A DNA stretch of 64,000 bases from Photobacterium leiognathi (GCF_030685535.1 NZ_CP131599.1:372001-436000), one strand, 5' to 3'; positions 16,348 to 24,998 are shown, numbered from the stretch's first letter. Program-made: numbers and translations. The notes: a model not told the origin generated them from the letters alone.

Positions 16348-16546
16348 AATCACAAAAGATGGATGCATTGTAAGAAAAATTAGCAATGCTGGATAGCGAA
16401 ACCACAATCAAGGTTGATGTCAGCGAATTAACTGATTGAATGGCTTTCTGAAAGGGCAAAATCGTGTAACTATAGCCACAATCTAGCAGGAATGGTTTAT
16501 TGACGTTAATTTCTGCACTTTTTATTCGCAACAAAGGTTATGCACG

Positions 16547-16858
16547 ATGGATTTCCAACAATATTACGAAATCATTATTGAAGAGTTAGTTGATAATTTT
16601 GATTTAGATGACGGTGAGTACTACGGTGACGTTGTATTGACTGATGAGCTGTATCAAGCAAGTTGTGAAATCGCGAAAAAGTTTGATGTTGATTTTAATG
16701 GCGAGCAATCAGCATTGGCTGTGCTTGAAGCATCGAAACAAGATGCAGCAGAGCCAGAGACATACTCAGTATCAGCGGCAGCGGTAGGTTGTGTGGTTGA
16801 TTACTTAGAAGATAACTTTGTTGTTGAGTTTGAAGACGAAGATTTCGACGATGAATAA
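16547..16858 (+). CDS. Acidic protein of unknown function (103 aa)
   Basis: Small, strongly acidic cytoplasmic protein (many Asp/Glu; ends EDEDFDDE) without signal or membrane segment. The ribosome site AAAGG lies 11 bp upstream of ATG 16547. Family not recognised, though similar small acidic proteins are common in Vibrionaceae. A terminator directly follows. There is no visible link to the neighbouring repressor or HD gene. Confidence 0.75.
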   Translation: MDFQQYYEIIIEELVDNFDLDDGEYYGDVVLTDELYQASCEIAKKFDVDFNGEQSALAVLEASKQDAAEPETYSVSAAAVGCVVDYLEDNFVVEFEDEDFDDE

Positions 16859-16883
16859 TATTGCGTAATAGCTTAATATCTGC

Positions 16884-16913
16884 AAAGCCGACACGTTATG
16901 TCGGCTTTCTTTT
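16884..16913 (+). terminator. Terminator of the acidic-protein gene
   Basis: A 10-bp perfect stem AAAGCCGACA/TGTCGGCTTT with loop CGTTA and a T-rich tail. An ATG at 16898 lies inside this hairpin, which is why that start was not chosen for the next gene. Confidence 0.88.
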
Positions 16914-16939
16914 ATCTCACGTATAGGGAATGTAAAGCC

Positions 16940-17557
16940 GTGTTAGAGTCAACATTAATGGCATTTGTTGAGCAGCAAGCTATCTCAGATGCAGCTCATG
17001 ATAAAGCACATATTTTACGAGTAGTTAAAATTGCCAAACAGTTATGCCAACAAGAACAGGCTCAGTTAGATGTGGTGATGGCAGCAGCTTATTTACACGA
17101 TTGTGTATCGGTAGCGAAAAACGATCCTCGTCGAAAGCAAGCATCGTTACTTGCGGCAGATAGAGCAATTGAGTTTTTATCGGCGAAACAATTGCTACAG
17201 AAGCAGCATGATGCAATACACCATGCCATTGTTGCCCATAGCTTTAGTGCCAATGTTGAGCCATTAACTTTAGAAGCCAAGATAGTTCAAGATGCAGATA
17301 GGCTCGATGCATTAGGGGCGATAGGCTTAACCCGTTGTATTCAAGTCGGCACCGCGTTAGGTCGTCCATTATATAGCATTGATGATCCGTTCTGTGAAAC
17401 ACGTGAACCTGATGATACAACGTATACTATTGATCACTTTTACGTAAAATTGCTGCGATTAGCCGATACTATGCAGACATCATCGGCAAAAGAAGAGGCA
17501 TTAAAGCGAATTGAATTTATGAAAAGCTATCTTCAGCAATTATCGTCTGAAATCTAA
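16940..17557 (+). CDS. HD-domain phosphohydrolase (YedJ-like)
   Basis: 205-aa metal-dependent hydrolase, resembling E. coli YedJ. HD-domain residues: H in DAAHDKAHILRV, the HD pair in YLHDCVS (~55), HAIVAHSFSA (~95) and the distal Asp in KIVQDADRLDALGAIGL (~120), a segment highly typical of the family. The substrate is probably a nucleotide or phosphorylated metabolite, not established. Start set at GTG 16940, behind AGGGA, because an upstream ATG lies in the preceding terminator. It ends before the second tRNA array. Confidence 0.85.
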   Translation: MLESTLMAFVEQQAISDAAHDKAHILRVVKIAKQLCQQEQAQLDVVMAAAYLHDCVSVAKNDPRRKQASLLAADRAIEFLSAKQLLQKQHDAIHHAIVAHSFSANVEPLTLEAKIVQDADRLDALGAIGLTRCIQVGTALGRPLYSIDDPFCETREPDDTTYTIDHFYVKLLRLADTMQTSSAKEEALKRIEFMKSYLQQLSSEI

Positions 17558-17656
17558 GTTGAGTGAATTTTAAGCGTAATGTTGTGCGCTTTCCCTTCAT
17601 GTTGCCGTGTATATCTTATTTTAGTTGTTTTATTAACCACTTAAACATAATGGGTA

Positions 17657-17685
17657 TTTACATTGTGACATGATGACCGTATTAT
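17657..17685 (+). promoter_or_regulatory. Promoter of tRNA-Ser/tRNA-Asp array 2
   Basis: -35 TTTACA (17657-17662), 17-bp spacer and -10 TATTAT (17680-17685), with a GC-rich discriminator (CGTCGCA). Spacing is identical to the array 1 promoter. Confidence 0.85.
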
Positions 17686-17698
17686 TCGTCGCACTTAC

Positions 17699-17789
17699 GG
17701 AGAGATGGCTGAGTGGTTGAAAGCACCGGTCTTGAAAACCGGCATACGTTAATAGCGTATCTAGGGTTCAAATCCCTATCTCTCCGCCA
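17699..17789 (+). tRNA. tRNA-Ser(TGA), copy 2
   Basis: 91 nt with CCA. The anticodon stem is fully paired, CCGGT/ACCGG, with loop CTTGAAA. It is otherwise identical to copies 1 and 3, so it is taken as the standard form. Confidence 0.96.
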
Positions 17790-17829
17790 TATTCTAGAGA
17801 TTCGATGTGATCGGGTTTCATAAAGAATT

Positions 17830-17906
17830 GGAGCGGTAGTTCAGTTGGTTAGAATACCAGCCTGTCACGCCGGGGGTCGCGGGTTCGAGTCCCGTCCGCT
17901 CCGCCA
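17830..17906 (+). tRNA. tRNA-Asp(GTC), copy 2
   Basis: 77 nt with CCA and loop CTGTCAC. It differs from copy 1 by G29 to A, giving CCAGC/GCCGG with an A29-C41 mismatch in the anticodon stem. Confidence 0.93.
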
Positions 17907-17914
17907 ATACAACG

Positions 17915-17944
17915 AAGCCTCGTCAGAAATGACGGGGCTTTTTT
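17915..17944 (+). terminator. Terminator after tRNA-Asp copy 2
   Basis: Same stem as in array 1 (AAGCCTCGTCA/TGACGGGGCTT) with loop GAAA and T6. Confidence 0.92.
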
Positions 17945-18076
17945 GTATCTGAAATTCAAGCCCGTTGCTGGAGTTGTATTGGTGCGCGTGACACGGGGTC
18001 GAGAGCCCCGCTGTGATGCCAGCCCAGACGTTCCGCCAATACAACGAAGCCTCGTCAGAAATGACGGGGCTTTTTT
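17945..18076 (+). repeat. rtT-like unit of array 2, plus partial third unit
   Basis: 132-bp unit, collinear with that of array 1 (offset 4224 bp throughout), ending in the tRNA-Asp 3' remnant and a second terminator (18047-18076). Compared with array 1 the hairpin is CGGGG...CCCCG, so one wobble pair has become a Watson-Crick pair. A third, decaying start of the same unit (GTATCTGAAATTTAAG...) continues to about 18130. Confidence 0.8.
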
Positions 18077-18167
18077 GTATCTGAAATTTAAGACCGTTAT
18101 TGGAATTGTATTGGTGCACCTGACACAGAGGCGAGACTCTTGTAAGAAGAGTCATTCAGTTGGAATA

Positions 18168-18674
18168 TCAACCTTTTTGATTTATATAATTTGCTTGTGC
18201 CATCGCAATAATAGAAGCGGTTAAGCGGAGTGCTGCATCAATAGCTTCGTCAGATTCATTGAGATCTCTAAGTAGCTCTACATGTCCATGCAAACAGCTA
18301 TATCCTTGGTTAACCATGCAAGCGGCAATACAAGCATAGTAATAAGCGGTTTCATCTTCGACATCGAGATCATGGAGTGGAGTGAGCTCTAGCGCATTGG
18401 TTCGTTTAACGTTAGATAAATTTAGCGTATTGATTGCCATGTAATAGCTATTAGTCATCGCCATACGCATTACAGCATGTTTGATATCTTGAAGTCGAAG
18501 TTCATTAATATCACCAACTTGTTGTTTGATACGCTGTAAAACGTCTTCGTTTTTACATGCCAATGCTGCTGCGTAAGCAACATATTGGATTCGATTAATG
18601 GTTAGAAGAGATTGCCGTGAGATTAATGAATAAAGTAATTCTGAGTGTTCAAAATGCGTGTCAGTTGTCGGCAT
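18168..18674 (-). CDS. AhpD-fold (carboxymuconolactone decarboxylase-like) protein lacking the first active-site Cys
   Basis: 168-aa protein. Residues ~65-160 follow the AhpD helical pattern: AVMRMAMTNSYYMAINTL, then NQGYSCLHGHVELLRD and a closing helix AIDAALRLTASIIAMAQ. In AhpD peroxidases the motif is CxxC followed by His (NGCGMCIDAHE). Here only the second Cys and the His are retained, with Gly in place of the first Cys. A redox role through a CxxC disulfide is therefore unlikely, and the function is unknown. Assignment rests on motif similarity seen by eye. Its 3' end abuts the decaying repeat of tRNA array 2. Confidence 0.65.
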   Translation of the reverse strand: MPTTDTHFEHSELLYSLISRQSLLTINRIQYVAYAAALACKNEDVLQRIKQQVGDINELRLQDIKHAVMRMAMTNSYYMAINTLNLSNVKRTNALELTPLHDLDVEDETAYYYACIAACMVNQGYSCLHGHVELLRDLNESDEAIDAALRLTASIIAMAQANYINQKG

Positions 18675-18816
18675 GGTACGCTTCCTTATTGAGAATATGT
18701 AACCAAAATTTGTATCGTGTATTTTTATATCCTATGCCTGTGGTTAACTTATGCAATTGACAGTTATGCAGCATTACTATGTAAAAATGATCCTAGTGAA
18801 ATGTATTCATCAATAT

Positions 18817-18846
18817 AAAAAACCAGTTAGCATCTACCAACTGGTT
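18817..18846 (-). terminator. Terminator of the Ig-like lipoprotein gene
   Basis: Stem AACCAGTT/AACTGGTT (18821-18828 with 18839-18846) with a run of T on the minus strand. It lies 30 bp after the lipoprotein stop. Confidence 0.85.
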
Positions 18847-18875
18847 ATCTGTATTAATCACAGGTGCAAGGTGTT

Positions 18876-20858
18876 TTAATTTGTTTCGGTTACACAAGCA
18901 CTTAAGTTGAAGGTTGTATCTTCTTCAGTATAACTCTCACCACTATGAGTTAAGTTCTTACTTATATGTTTATCGGTCTCTGAAGCTGTATTTGTCCAAT
19001 AATTAGTGTTAACTGGCCAGCCATAGGCTTCTTTAAGATCATCGATAGCAGTTTGAAGTATATTTAACTCATATTCGGTTGCTAGCCTTTTCCCTAACTG
19101 CTGGCAACTAGCATTGGATTGTTGCCATGTACCAACACCCCACATAGCCCCATCTTCAAAAACATAGTTATTTATATTATTGTCAAACATTAGTTCGGAT
19201 AAGCTAAATGTAGTGCCCATTACCGAAAATTCTTTTTGTACATAAGTGCTAGTGAGTGTTTCAACGTTACTCGTTATTTTATTTTCATTTATGCTAGTTG
19301 CATAAATATGTACAGGGATATCAGTTATACTCGCTGCCAAAACAAGATTTCTTGCTTGAACAAAAGAACTAGGCAACTGTTCTTGATCTAGTTGCCAATT
19401 AACATTATTCGTTATATCTAAAGAGATAATATCACTAGATTCATCTGTAATATAATCACCTATTGCTTTGAAAGTACGAGTTTTATTTAAAGGTACGATT
19501 AATGGATATTGATGTATTTCAGAAATTGTGATGTTCTTTAGTATCCCTGCATTAACATTAAATTTTCTGGATGTTGAAAAAGCAGAATCTGAAATGTTAG
19601 CTGTAATCGACGCTGAAACGAAATTTCCTGCTGGTAAAAAAGTGTGGTGTCCTATTTTTTTTAAGATCTTTTCATCAGAACTAGACCATGTCATAAAAGA
19701 AGTTAAATCAGCAGTAACGCTCTTTGAATTATTTGATTCTAAGTAGTAACCAACAGCTGAAAGCGTTGTTTCTATACCGTTAATTAATTTTCCTGATTTA
19801 TTAGGAGCGACAATGTCAATATGACTTAATGTAGCATCAGCAATAGTGAGCTCTTGTTGATTACTTTCAACATTGAACATTTTCGCTGAAATAATCGCTT
19901 TACTATTTGCTGTCCCACTATAAGCGGTGAAAATATTGCTATTATTGATGTTATAGAAAATATTTGGTGCACTTGAAGTCCATTCAACATCTTTTGTAAT
20001 ATCAATTTCTTTACTAACTTTATTATTATCAATATCTTGATAAATACCCATTGCAGTAAAGGTGCGGCTAGTTCCGTATAAAACGCCACTAATAAGCGGT
20101 GCATTTTTAGATGAAGTTGTTGAGCTAATAATGATTTTTTGAAGCGTCGCATCGCTGACTTCTAATGAAATGGTATTACTACTAACACCATGAAAAGAAG
20201 CGGTTAATGATGTGATATCGCCAAAATTACCTACAGCTCTAAAGCGATTCTTTTCTGAAAAATCTTGAGCAAAACTTGTGTCATCCTCCATCCATGACAC
20301 GTAATTCGCACCATCACGTTTTGAGTGGTCACTCCATTCAACAATACTTTCTAGTGTTATTGATGTTCCTTTTGGCACATAAACCATTTGGTTATTATCA
20401 AACGTTGCTGATTTGATACTAGGTGAAACAGTAATAGCAATAGGTTCTAAAATAGAGATTGGTAAAGTCGCAGTAATGTTGTTTACTTTAGCGACAATAT
20501 TGGTTTGTCCAATTTTGTGTGTCTGTAATTGTGATGGTTTAACAAAACTGGCTAAAGCAGGATCATTACTTATCCACTGCACTGATGAAGTAATATTAGC
20601 CGAACTGCCGTCGTTATAATGTCCGATAGCTTTAAATATGAGTGCTGTATTTAATAATGCTTCATTGGGCTCTAGAACATTATTTTCTGAAACTTGTTCT
20701 ATAGTTATTTTTTCTAGTTTCTTCTTAGATGCATCATCGTTGCTATCACTATTACTGCCACCACATGCAGCTAATGTTGAAATTATAGTGATAAAAATAA
20801 ATGTTAATGTAATAGAGTTTTTAATTGTATTTTTTATGTGCTGTAACAATATAAGCAA
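18876..20858 (-). CDS. Large lipoprotein with tandem bacterial Ig-like (BIG2) domains
   Basis: 660-aa predicted surface or periplasmic lipoprotein. The signal peptide has a lipobox STLAAC (Cys ~32), followed by a Ser/Asp/Asn linker. About five repeated BIG2-like units of 85-110 aa follow, each with a pattern such as ITI...TFKAIGHYNDGS...VQWISND. A distinct C-terminal module (~550-660) has GKRLATEYEL and NYWTNTASE, resembling C-terminal regions of Vibrio invasin-like proteins. Probably an adhesin or cell-surface structural protein. It is AT-richer than its neighbours, suggesting a variable or acquired gene. ATG 20858 is used; the leader is unusually long. Confidence 0.8.
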   Translation of the reverse strand: MLILLQHIKNTIKNSITLTFIFITIISTLAACGGSNSDSNDDASKKKLEKITIEQVSENNVLEPNEALLNTALIFKAIGHYNDGSSANITSSVQWISNDPALASFVKPSQLQTHKIGQTNIVAKVNNITATLPISILEPIAITVSPSIKSATFDNNQMVYVPKGTSITLESIVEWSDHSKRDGANYVSWMEDDTSFAQDFSEKNRFRAVGNFGDITSLTASFHGVSSNTISLEVSDATLQKIIISSTTSSKNAPLISGVLYGTSRTFTAMGIYQDIDNNKVSKEIDITKDVEWTSSAPNIFYNINNSNIFTAYSGTANSKAIISAKMFNVESNQQELTIADATLSHIDIVAPNKSGKLINGIETTLSAVGYYLESNNSKSVTADLTSFMTWSSSDEKILKKIGHHTFLPAGNFVSASITANISDSAFSTSRKFNVNAGILKNITISEIHQYPLIVPLNKTRTFKAIGDYITDESSDIISLDITNNVNWQLDQEQLPSSFVQARNLVLAASITDIPVHIYATSINENKITSNVETLTSTYVQKEFSVMGTTFSLSELMFDNNINNYVFEDGAMWGVGTWQQSNASCQQLGKRLATEYELNILQTAIDDLKEAYGWPVNTNYWTNTASETDKHISKNLTHSGESYTEEDTTFNLSACVTETN

Positions 20859-21074
20859 AATGACTTCTCATCGATTATTTGAAACAGTGTATTTTATAGG
20901 GCTTAACGTTGTTGAAGTAATAAGATTGGGACAATAAATAACAGGAAAAGGACAGTTTTATATGTTTAAGTCTCAATGTGAAATATTATTAATGGATTTG
21001 GCTTTATTGCTTTGACTAAAAGTTATTGAAAATCGTATTGTCGTCTATATTTTAAGCATTCGAAAGCTCTTGTA

Positions 21075-21103
21075 TTTACAATATAAAAAATAGTGAGTAC
21101 TAT
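21075..21103 (+). promoter_or_regulatory. Promoter of the solitary tRNA-Ser copy 3
   Basis: -35 TTTACA (21075-21080), 17-bp spacer and -10 TACTAT (21098-21103), then GC-rich ACGCGGC. Confidence 0.85.
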
Positions 21104-21112
21104 ACGCGGCAT

Positions 21113-21203
21113 GGAGAGATGGCTGAGTGGTTGAAAGCACCGGTCTTGAAAACCAGCATACGTTAATAGCGTATCTAGGGTTCAAATCCCTATCTCTCCG
21201 CCA
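21113..21203 (+). tRNA. tRNA-Ser(TGA), copy 3
   Basis: 91 nt with CCA and loop CTTGAAA. Anticodon stem CCGGT/ACCAG: G42 is replaced by A, leaving a C28-A42 mismatch at the same base pair that is broken in copy 1. It has its own promoter and terminator and no tRNA-Asp partner. Confidence 0.93.
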
Positions 21204-21215
21204 CATTTTAAATAA

Positions 21216-21246
21216 AAAAGCCGTTGATTTATCAGCGGCTTTTTTA
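21216..21246 (+). terminator. Terminator of tRNA-Ser copy 3
   Basis: An 11-bp stem AAGCCGTTGAT/ATCAGCGGCTT (one G-T pair) with loop TT and T6, 14 bp after CCA. Confidence 0.9.
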
Positions 21247-21365
21247 CATCTAGCAGAACAAAAATCACCTATGCCAATGGGGTGAGACAAATGTATCTGT
21301 ACGCGCTACCTTCTAGTTTCTCCTGCACAGGCACTTTTGTGCTTTAGACAAGATCATACTCTGAT

Positions 21366-22286
21366 TTATTTTAATGTTTTTAGAATTTTTAGATCTTGGG
21401 CTAAGGTAAAATCAAGTTGATGCTTTTTGGCATAGTACATGGCTTCATCAGCTTTACTGATTAAAGTAGGCAAATGCTCACCTTCAAAAGGGTAGTAGGC
21501 TATACCCACACTAACACCCACACTAATATGTATCGCAAGAGAGGCGATATAAATAGGTTGAGTTAAATCATGATGAATACGTTTTGCAGCATGTTCCAAT
21601 TCGGCATGTTGATTATCAACCGTGCTTAGCTTGAATATAACAAGGAACTCATCACCACCAATGCGAAAAACATAATCATCCGATGGAAATAATCTTTTTA
21701 GCCGTTGAGCGATTTTTTTCAATAAAATATCACCTACGTCATGCCCATATTGATCATTAACAGGTTTAAAACGATCAAGATCTAAGAAAGCAATACCGAG
21801 AGACTGACCTTTGAAGAGTTTAGGGTAATCGTGTTTAATGAGATCCAGGTAGCGTTGATTTAGCAACCCGGTTAAAGGCTCACGGTTTAACTTGTTTTCA
21901 AGTTCACTAATGGAAGCTTGAATGCTTGTGAAATCGTGAATTATCGCAATAGCACAAGGCTTGCCTTGATATTCTAAGCAGGAAATAGAAATGCGTAGCT
22001 TAATAGGTTGCCCATTTTTTTTATAACAGGTGATAAGGTTTCGCTCACTCATGACTTTTGGTGCTGATTGATGTTTGATAAATCGAGCCACATTTTCATC
22101 ATGTGTATTGATTGATGATGGATTTATTAAATCGCTAAGTTGCATATCAAGAAGTTCATTCTTTGAATATCCTAATAAAGTGCAACATGCGTTATTTGAA
22201 AAAACAATCTTGCTTGTTTCATTCACAATAAGGACGGCATCCCCCAGGAAATCAAGCAACTTATTTATAGATGAATTGTTATCCAT
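21366..22286 (-). CDS. PAS-GGDEF diguanylate cyclase
   Basis: 306-aa cytosolic enzyme that makes c-di-GMP from GTP. A PAS domain (~5-125: DAVLIVNETSKIVFSNNACCTLLGYSKNE split around residue 30) is followed by a short coil and a GGDEF domain (~130-295) with DLDRFKPVNDQYGHDVGD (nucleotide/Mg binding) and an intact RIGGDEF active site (~215). The inhibitory I-site RxxD is replaced by PSDD, so product inhibition is probably absent. No membrane segment; the PAS ligand is unknown. The sigma-factor gene lies upstream on the same strand, 235 bp away, so separate transcription is likely. Confidence 0.92.
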   Translation of the reverse strand: MDNNSSINKLLDFLGDAVLIVNETSKIVFSNNACCTLLGYSKNELLDMQLSDLINPSSINTHDENVARFIKHQSAPKVMSERNLITCYKKNGQPIKLRISISCLEYQGKPCAIAIIHDFTSIQASISELENKLNREPLTGLLNQRYLDLIKHDYPKLFKGQSLGIAFLDLDRFKPVNDQYGHDVGDILLKKIAQRLKRLFPSDDYVFRIGGDEFLVIFKLSTVDNQHAELEHAAKRIHHDLTQPIYIASLAIHISVGVSVGIAYYPFEGEHLPTLISKADEAMYYAKKHQLDFTLAQDLKILKTLK

Positions 22287-22449
22287 ATCTTACATCTAAT
22301 CAACAGAATAAATTCTTATTGTAAATAATTATATTAATAAATCCTAACGATTAATGAGGTTACTTTATAAAATTTAAGCAGTGACGCTAGAATATCCCTG
22401 TTGTTTCTAGCCGAAAGAGCAAAGTGATTGGATCTGAGTAAAATTGGGT

Positions 22450-22473
22450 AATTGCGAGCCTGTACTCGCAATT
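22450..22473 (-). terminator. Hairpin downstream of the sigma-factor gene, possible terminator
   Basis: A 9-bp perfect stem AATTGCGAG/CTCGCAATT with a 6-nt loop lies 49 bp after the sigma-factor stop. The T-run that follows on the minus strand is poor, so termination is uncertain. Confidence 0.45.
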
Positions 22474-22521
22474 CTAGAAAGAGTGGTAACTGAACTCTTA
22501 TAGATATGGCGATATTTAGGG

Positions 22522-23382
22522 TTAAGCCATCTCAGAAAATAGGATATTGAGGTCGTAATTTTCTCGTTCAAGTGAGCGTTTGAGCGTATTTAATGTTTTG
22601 ATTTGTAGTTGGCGAATACGTTCTCTTGTTAAGCCAACAGAATCTGCCACTTCTTGTAAGGTATGAGGTTCATACCCCATTAACCCGTAACGACGGCACA
22701 TGATCTCTCGATCTCTAGATGGGAGTTTATGAAGGATCATATTGGTTACTTTCATTATATCGTCGCTATCAACTTCAGCACTCGGTGATGCAATTTGCTC
22801 GTCAGCAACTAAATACGCAACTGTGTTGGAGTTTTCATCATCACCTAGCGTTTGTTCTAATGAAACAACGTTAACTTCGCTCGCGAGTAAAGATGAAATT
22901 TCATTTATGTCTCGGTTTAATACGCGTGCAATATCATCTTGTGTTGGTTCATTATTATTAACTTTCATCAACTCACGATGTGTCCGCAGTAAGGTATTAA
23001 TTTCTTTTGATACATGAACAGGAAGGCGAATTGTTCGATTTTGATTGTGAATGGCGCGTTCAATGGTTTGTTTAATCCACCAAGATGCGTATGTTGAAAA
23101 ACGAAACCCTTTTTCGGGATCAAATTTATCAACGGCTGTCATTAAACCGATGTTTCCTTCATCGATTAAATCACTTAATGAAAGTTTTGATGCACGATAT
23201 TTTTTTGCAATACTGACGACAAGTCTTAAGTTCGATTCAACAAGTATTTTTTTTGCGTTAGTGTCGCCCCTTAAGAATTTGCGGCTATATTGAATCTCAT
23301 CTTCTTTAGTGAGTAATGGTTTATTGGATATATCATTGAGATATAAACGTACAACATCGGCCTCAAAACTTACTGCTTCCAT
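22522..23382 (-). CDS. RpoS-like group 2 sigma factor (second paralogue, RpoQ-like)
   Basis: 286-aa alternative sigma factor, shorter than canonical RpoS (~330 aa) because the N-terminal acidic region is missing. Region 1.2 ([21 protein letters not shown] ~9-28) leads directly in. Region 2 ([45 protein letters not shown] ~50-105) and region 4 (~225-275, [20 protein letters not shown]) are well kept. Vibrionaceae with luminescent relatives (Aliivibrio, Photobacterium) carry an RpoS-like sigma called RpoQ tied to quorum sensing, motility and luminescence; this may be it, but only a phylogeny can decide. No nlpD or pcm neighbours, so it is not the housekeeping rpoS locus. Confidence 0.88.
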   Translation of the reverse strand: MEAVSFEADVVRLYLNDISNKPLLTKEDEIQYSRKFLRGDTNAKKILVESNLRLVVSIAKKYRASKLSLSDLIDEGNIGLMTAVDKFDPEKGFRFSTYASWWIKQTIERAIHNQNRTIRLPVHVSKEINTLLRTHRELMKVNNNEPTQDDIARVLNRDINEISSLLASEVNVVSLEQTLGDDENSNTVAYLVADEQIASPSAEVDSDDIMKVTNMILHKLPSRDREIMCRRYGLMGYEPHTLQEVADSVGLTRERIRQLQIKTLNTLKRSLERENYDLNILFSEMA

Positions 23383-23680
23383 TTTATTGTCCTTAATAAA
23401 ATTAAAACTCAGGTGTAATGCAACCGCTACGTTGCTGTATTGTTAATCATTTAATATTGATTGTTAATGAAAGGCAATCTTCAAGATGAGGTTATTTATA
23501 GCTTTGATAGTAGTTGAGATTAAAATGAGAAAAATAGCAAACGACAATTAATCAGATATATGAATGTATTGAGCTTAAATCTAAGGTGTATTTTTGCGAT
23601 ATTATTTTGTTTATCGTTTTTATTTTATAGGCGTATGATTTAGCAAAGAATAAAAATTTTAATAATAAGAGTTTATCTGT

Positions 23681-24055
23681 ATGTCTAAATTGTTAACAAA
23701 TGTTACATTAGCAACCGCATTTCTAGTTCCAGTTTTCTTTTCTTACGCTAATGCAGCAGAACCTGCTGGAAATTCTATTGTTGTTCAGTCTTGTGTTGAG
23801 AATCAGAATCTTGATGAACAAGGTTTAATTCATTGCTATCAACAAGCTGAAATGACAGCAAAAGATCAGGTATTTAACTTGTCTGGTCAAGGTGAGCACT
23901 ACAAAATATCCATTAATAAACGATGTCAGCAACTTGAGGTGCAATTAAAGTCTAACACGACACTGATTAAGTCAGAGAAAGCCGCAAAAATTGCAGCTTG
24001 TTATGCGAATGGTTGGGCAAATGCACGAGATGAAGTGTTAAACGAAAAATACTGA
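23681..24055 (+). CDS. Secreted protein of unknown function (124 aa)
   Basis: Signal peptide (1-25, cleavage near ANA|AEP) then a ~100-aa mature domain with four Cys (VVQSC, LIHCYQQ, KRCQQL, AACYANG) that could form two disulfides. Start ATG 23681 follows a weak AAGAG ribosome site. Family not recognised. Promoter region AT-rich. It ends in a strong terminator shared in space with the convergent LysR gene. Confidence 0.75.
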   Translation: MSKLLTNVTLATAFLVPVFFSYANAAEPAGNSIVVQSCVENQNLDEQGLIHCYQQAEMTAKDQVFNLSGQGEHYKISINKRCQQLEVQLKSNTTLIKSEKAAKIAACYANGWANARDEVLNEKY

Positions 24056-24073
24056 TTTATATTAAGCGTTTAT

Positions 24074-24106
24074 AACGGATGTGTACTAAGTACCCATCCG
24101 TTTTTT
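24074..24106 (+). terminator. Terminator of the 124-aa secreted-protein gene
   Basis: An 8-bp perfect stem AACGGATG/CATCCGTT is followed by T6. It overlaps the end of the convergent LysR gene; no T-run on the minus strand. Confidence 0.85.
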
Positions 24107-24998
24107 ATTGGTTGCGCGCCAGATCTAAAATCGCTGAATAAAGTACCATCGTTGCTGGATCTTCTTTGTGTTTTTTCGGGCATACAAGGTAATAAGTCGG
24201 CTTTTTATCATTGCAATAAGGCATGTTAAAAGCGTTAACGAGCTTTCCATCGTTAAGTTGTTTTTGCACCAAAATTTTATTGACGTAGGCAATACCTAAT
24301 CCATTACATGCGGCTTCGATAGCTTGAATAGAATTTTGAAAAAAGATTTTATTTTGATCTATTGCTGGCTTTATTTTTAGATTGTGTAACACGAGATCCC
24401 ATTGAATGAGGCGATTCGTTGTTTCAATCAAAGTCACTTCTTGCAATATTTGTGGGGTGATTGTTGTAACAACGTGGGGTAAATAGTTAGGCGCACAAAC
24501 AGCAATCATTTCTTCTTCAAATAACTTATCGAATTCGACATGCTCTGGTGCTTCTAACCCATAGCGGATCGCAATATCGATATTGTCTTTATTAAAATCC
24601 AGCGTTTCTAATGTATCAATGAAATTGAGTGAAATACCTTGTTGAGACAAATGTCGCATGTTAATCAATGGTAATAACCATTTATTGAGTAATGTAGGTG
24701 GTATCGCAATAGATAACTTTTTATTTTTGCTTGCCATGCCAAGGTCTGCCGTTGCCTGCTCTAATTCATTTAAAATAATAGAGGTGCGACTAAAATAGCG
24801 TAGTCCAGCATTGGTTAGAGTAATACTACGGTTATGGCGCTGGAATAATTTTTGATCAATAAACTCTTCAAGTGTGTTTATCTGATGGCTTACCGCCCCG
24901 GGAGTAACACATAATTCTTCTGCCGCTAATTTAAAACTTTGTAGTCGTGCTGCTGCTTCAAAATACACAATGGCTTTGATGGGGGGGATAACGCGCAT
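24105..24998 (-). CDS. LysR-family transcriptional regulator (GcvA-like)
   Basis: 297-aa regulator. The N-terminal winged HTH (~8-65: IKAIVYFEAAARLQSFKLAAEELCVTPGAVSHQI) starts with the PPIKALxxFEAAARxxSF signature of the GcvA/AmpR subgroup. A periplasmic-binding-like effector domain follows (~90-295). Divergent to the YbhB-type gene 170 bp away, so that gene is the most likely target. The effector is unknown. Confidence 0.92.
   Translation of the reverse strand: MRVIPPIKAIVYFEAAARLQSFKLAAEELCVTPGAVSHQINTLEEFIDQKLFQRHNRSITLTNAGLRYFSRTSIILNELEQATADLGMASKNKKLSIAIPPTLLNKWLLPLINMRHLSQQGISLNFIDTLETLDFNKDNIDIAIRYGLEAPEHVEFDKLFEEEMIAVCAPNYLPHVVTTITPQILQEVTLIETTNRLIQWDLVLHNLKIKPAIDQNKIFFQNSIQAIEAACNGLGIAYVNKILVQKQLNDGKLVNAFNMPYCNDKKPTYYLVCPKKHKEDPATMVLYSAILDLARNQ

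Noticed and set aside
16343..16534. 63-codon minus-strand frame between the TetR gene and the acidic-protein gene
   Set aside because: No ribosome site, and it covers the operator and promoter region.
17865..18155. 96-codon minus-strand frame over tRNA array 2 (similar one at 13625-13837)
   Set aside because: It is the antisense of tRNA-Asp and the terminator repeats (SGRDSNPRPPA type), a well-known false gene.
21045..21290. 81-codon minus-strand frame
   Set aside because: Antisense of tRNA-Ser copy 3 (RDRDLNPR pattern), not a gene.
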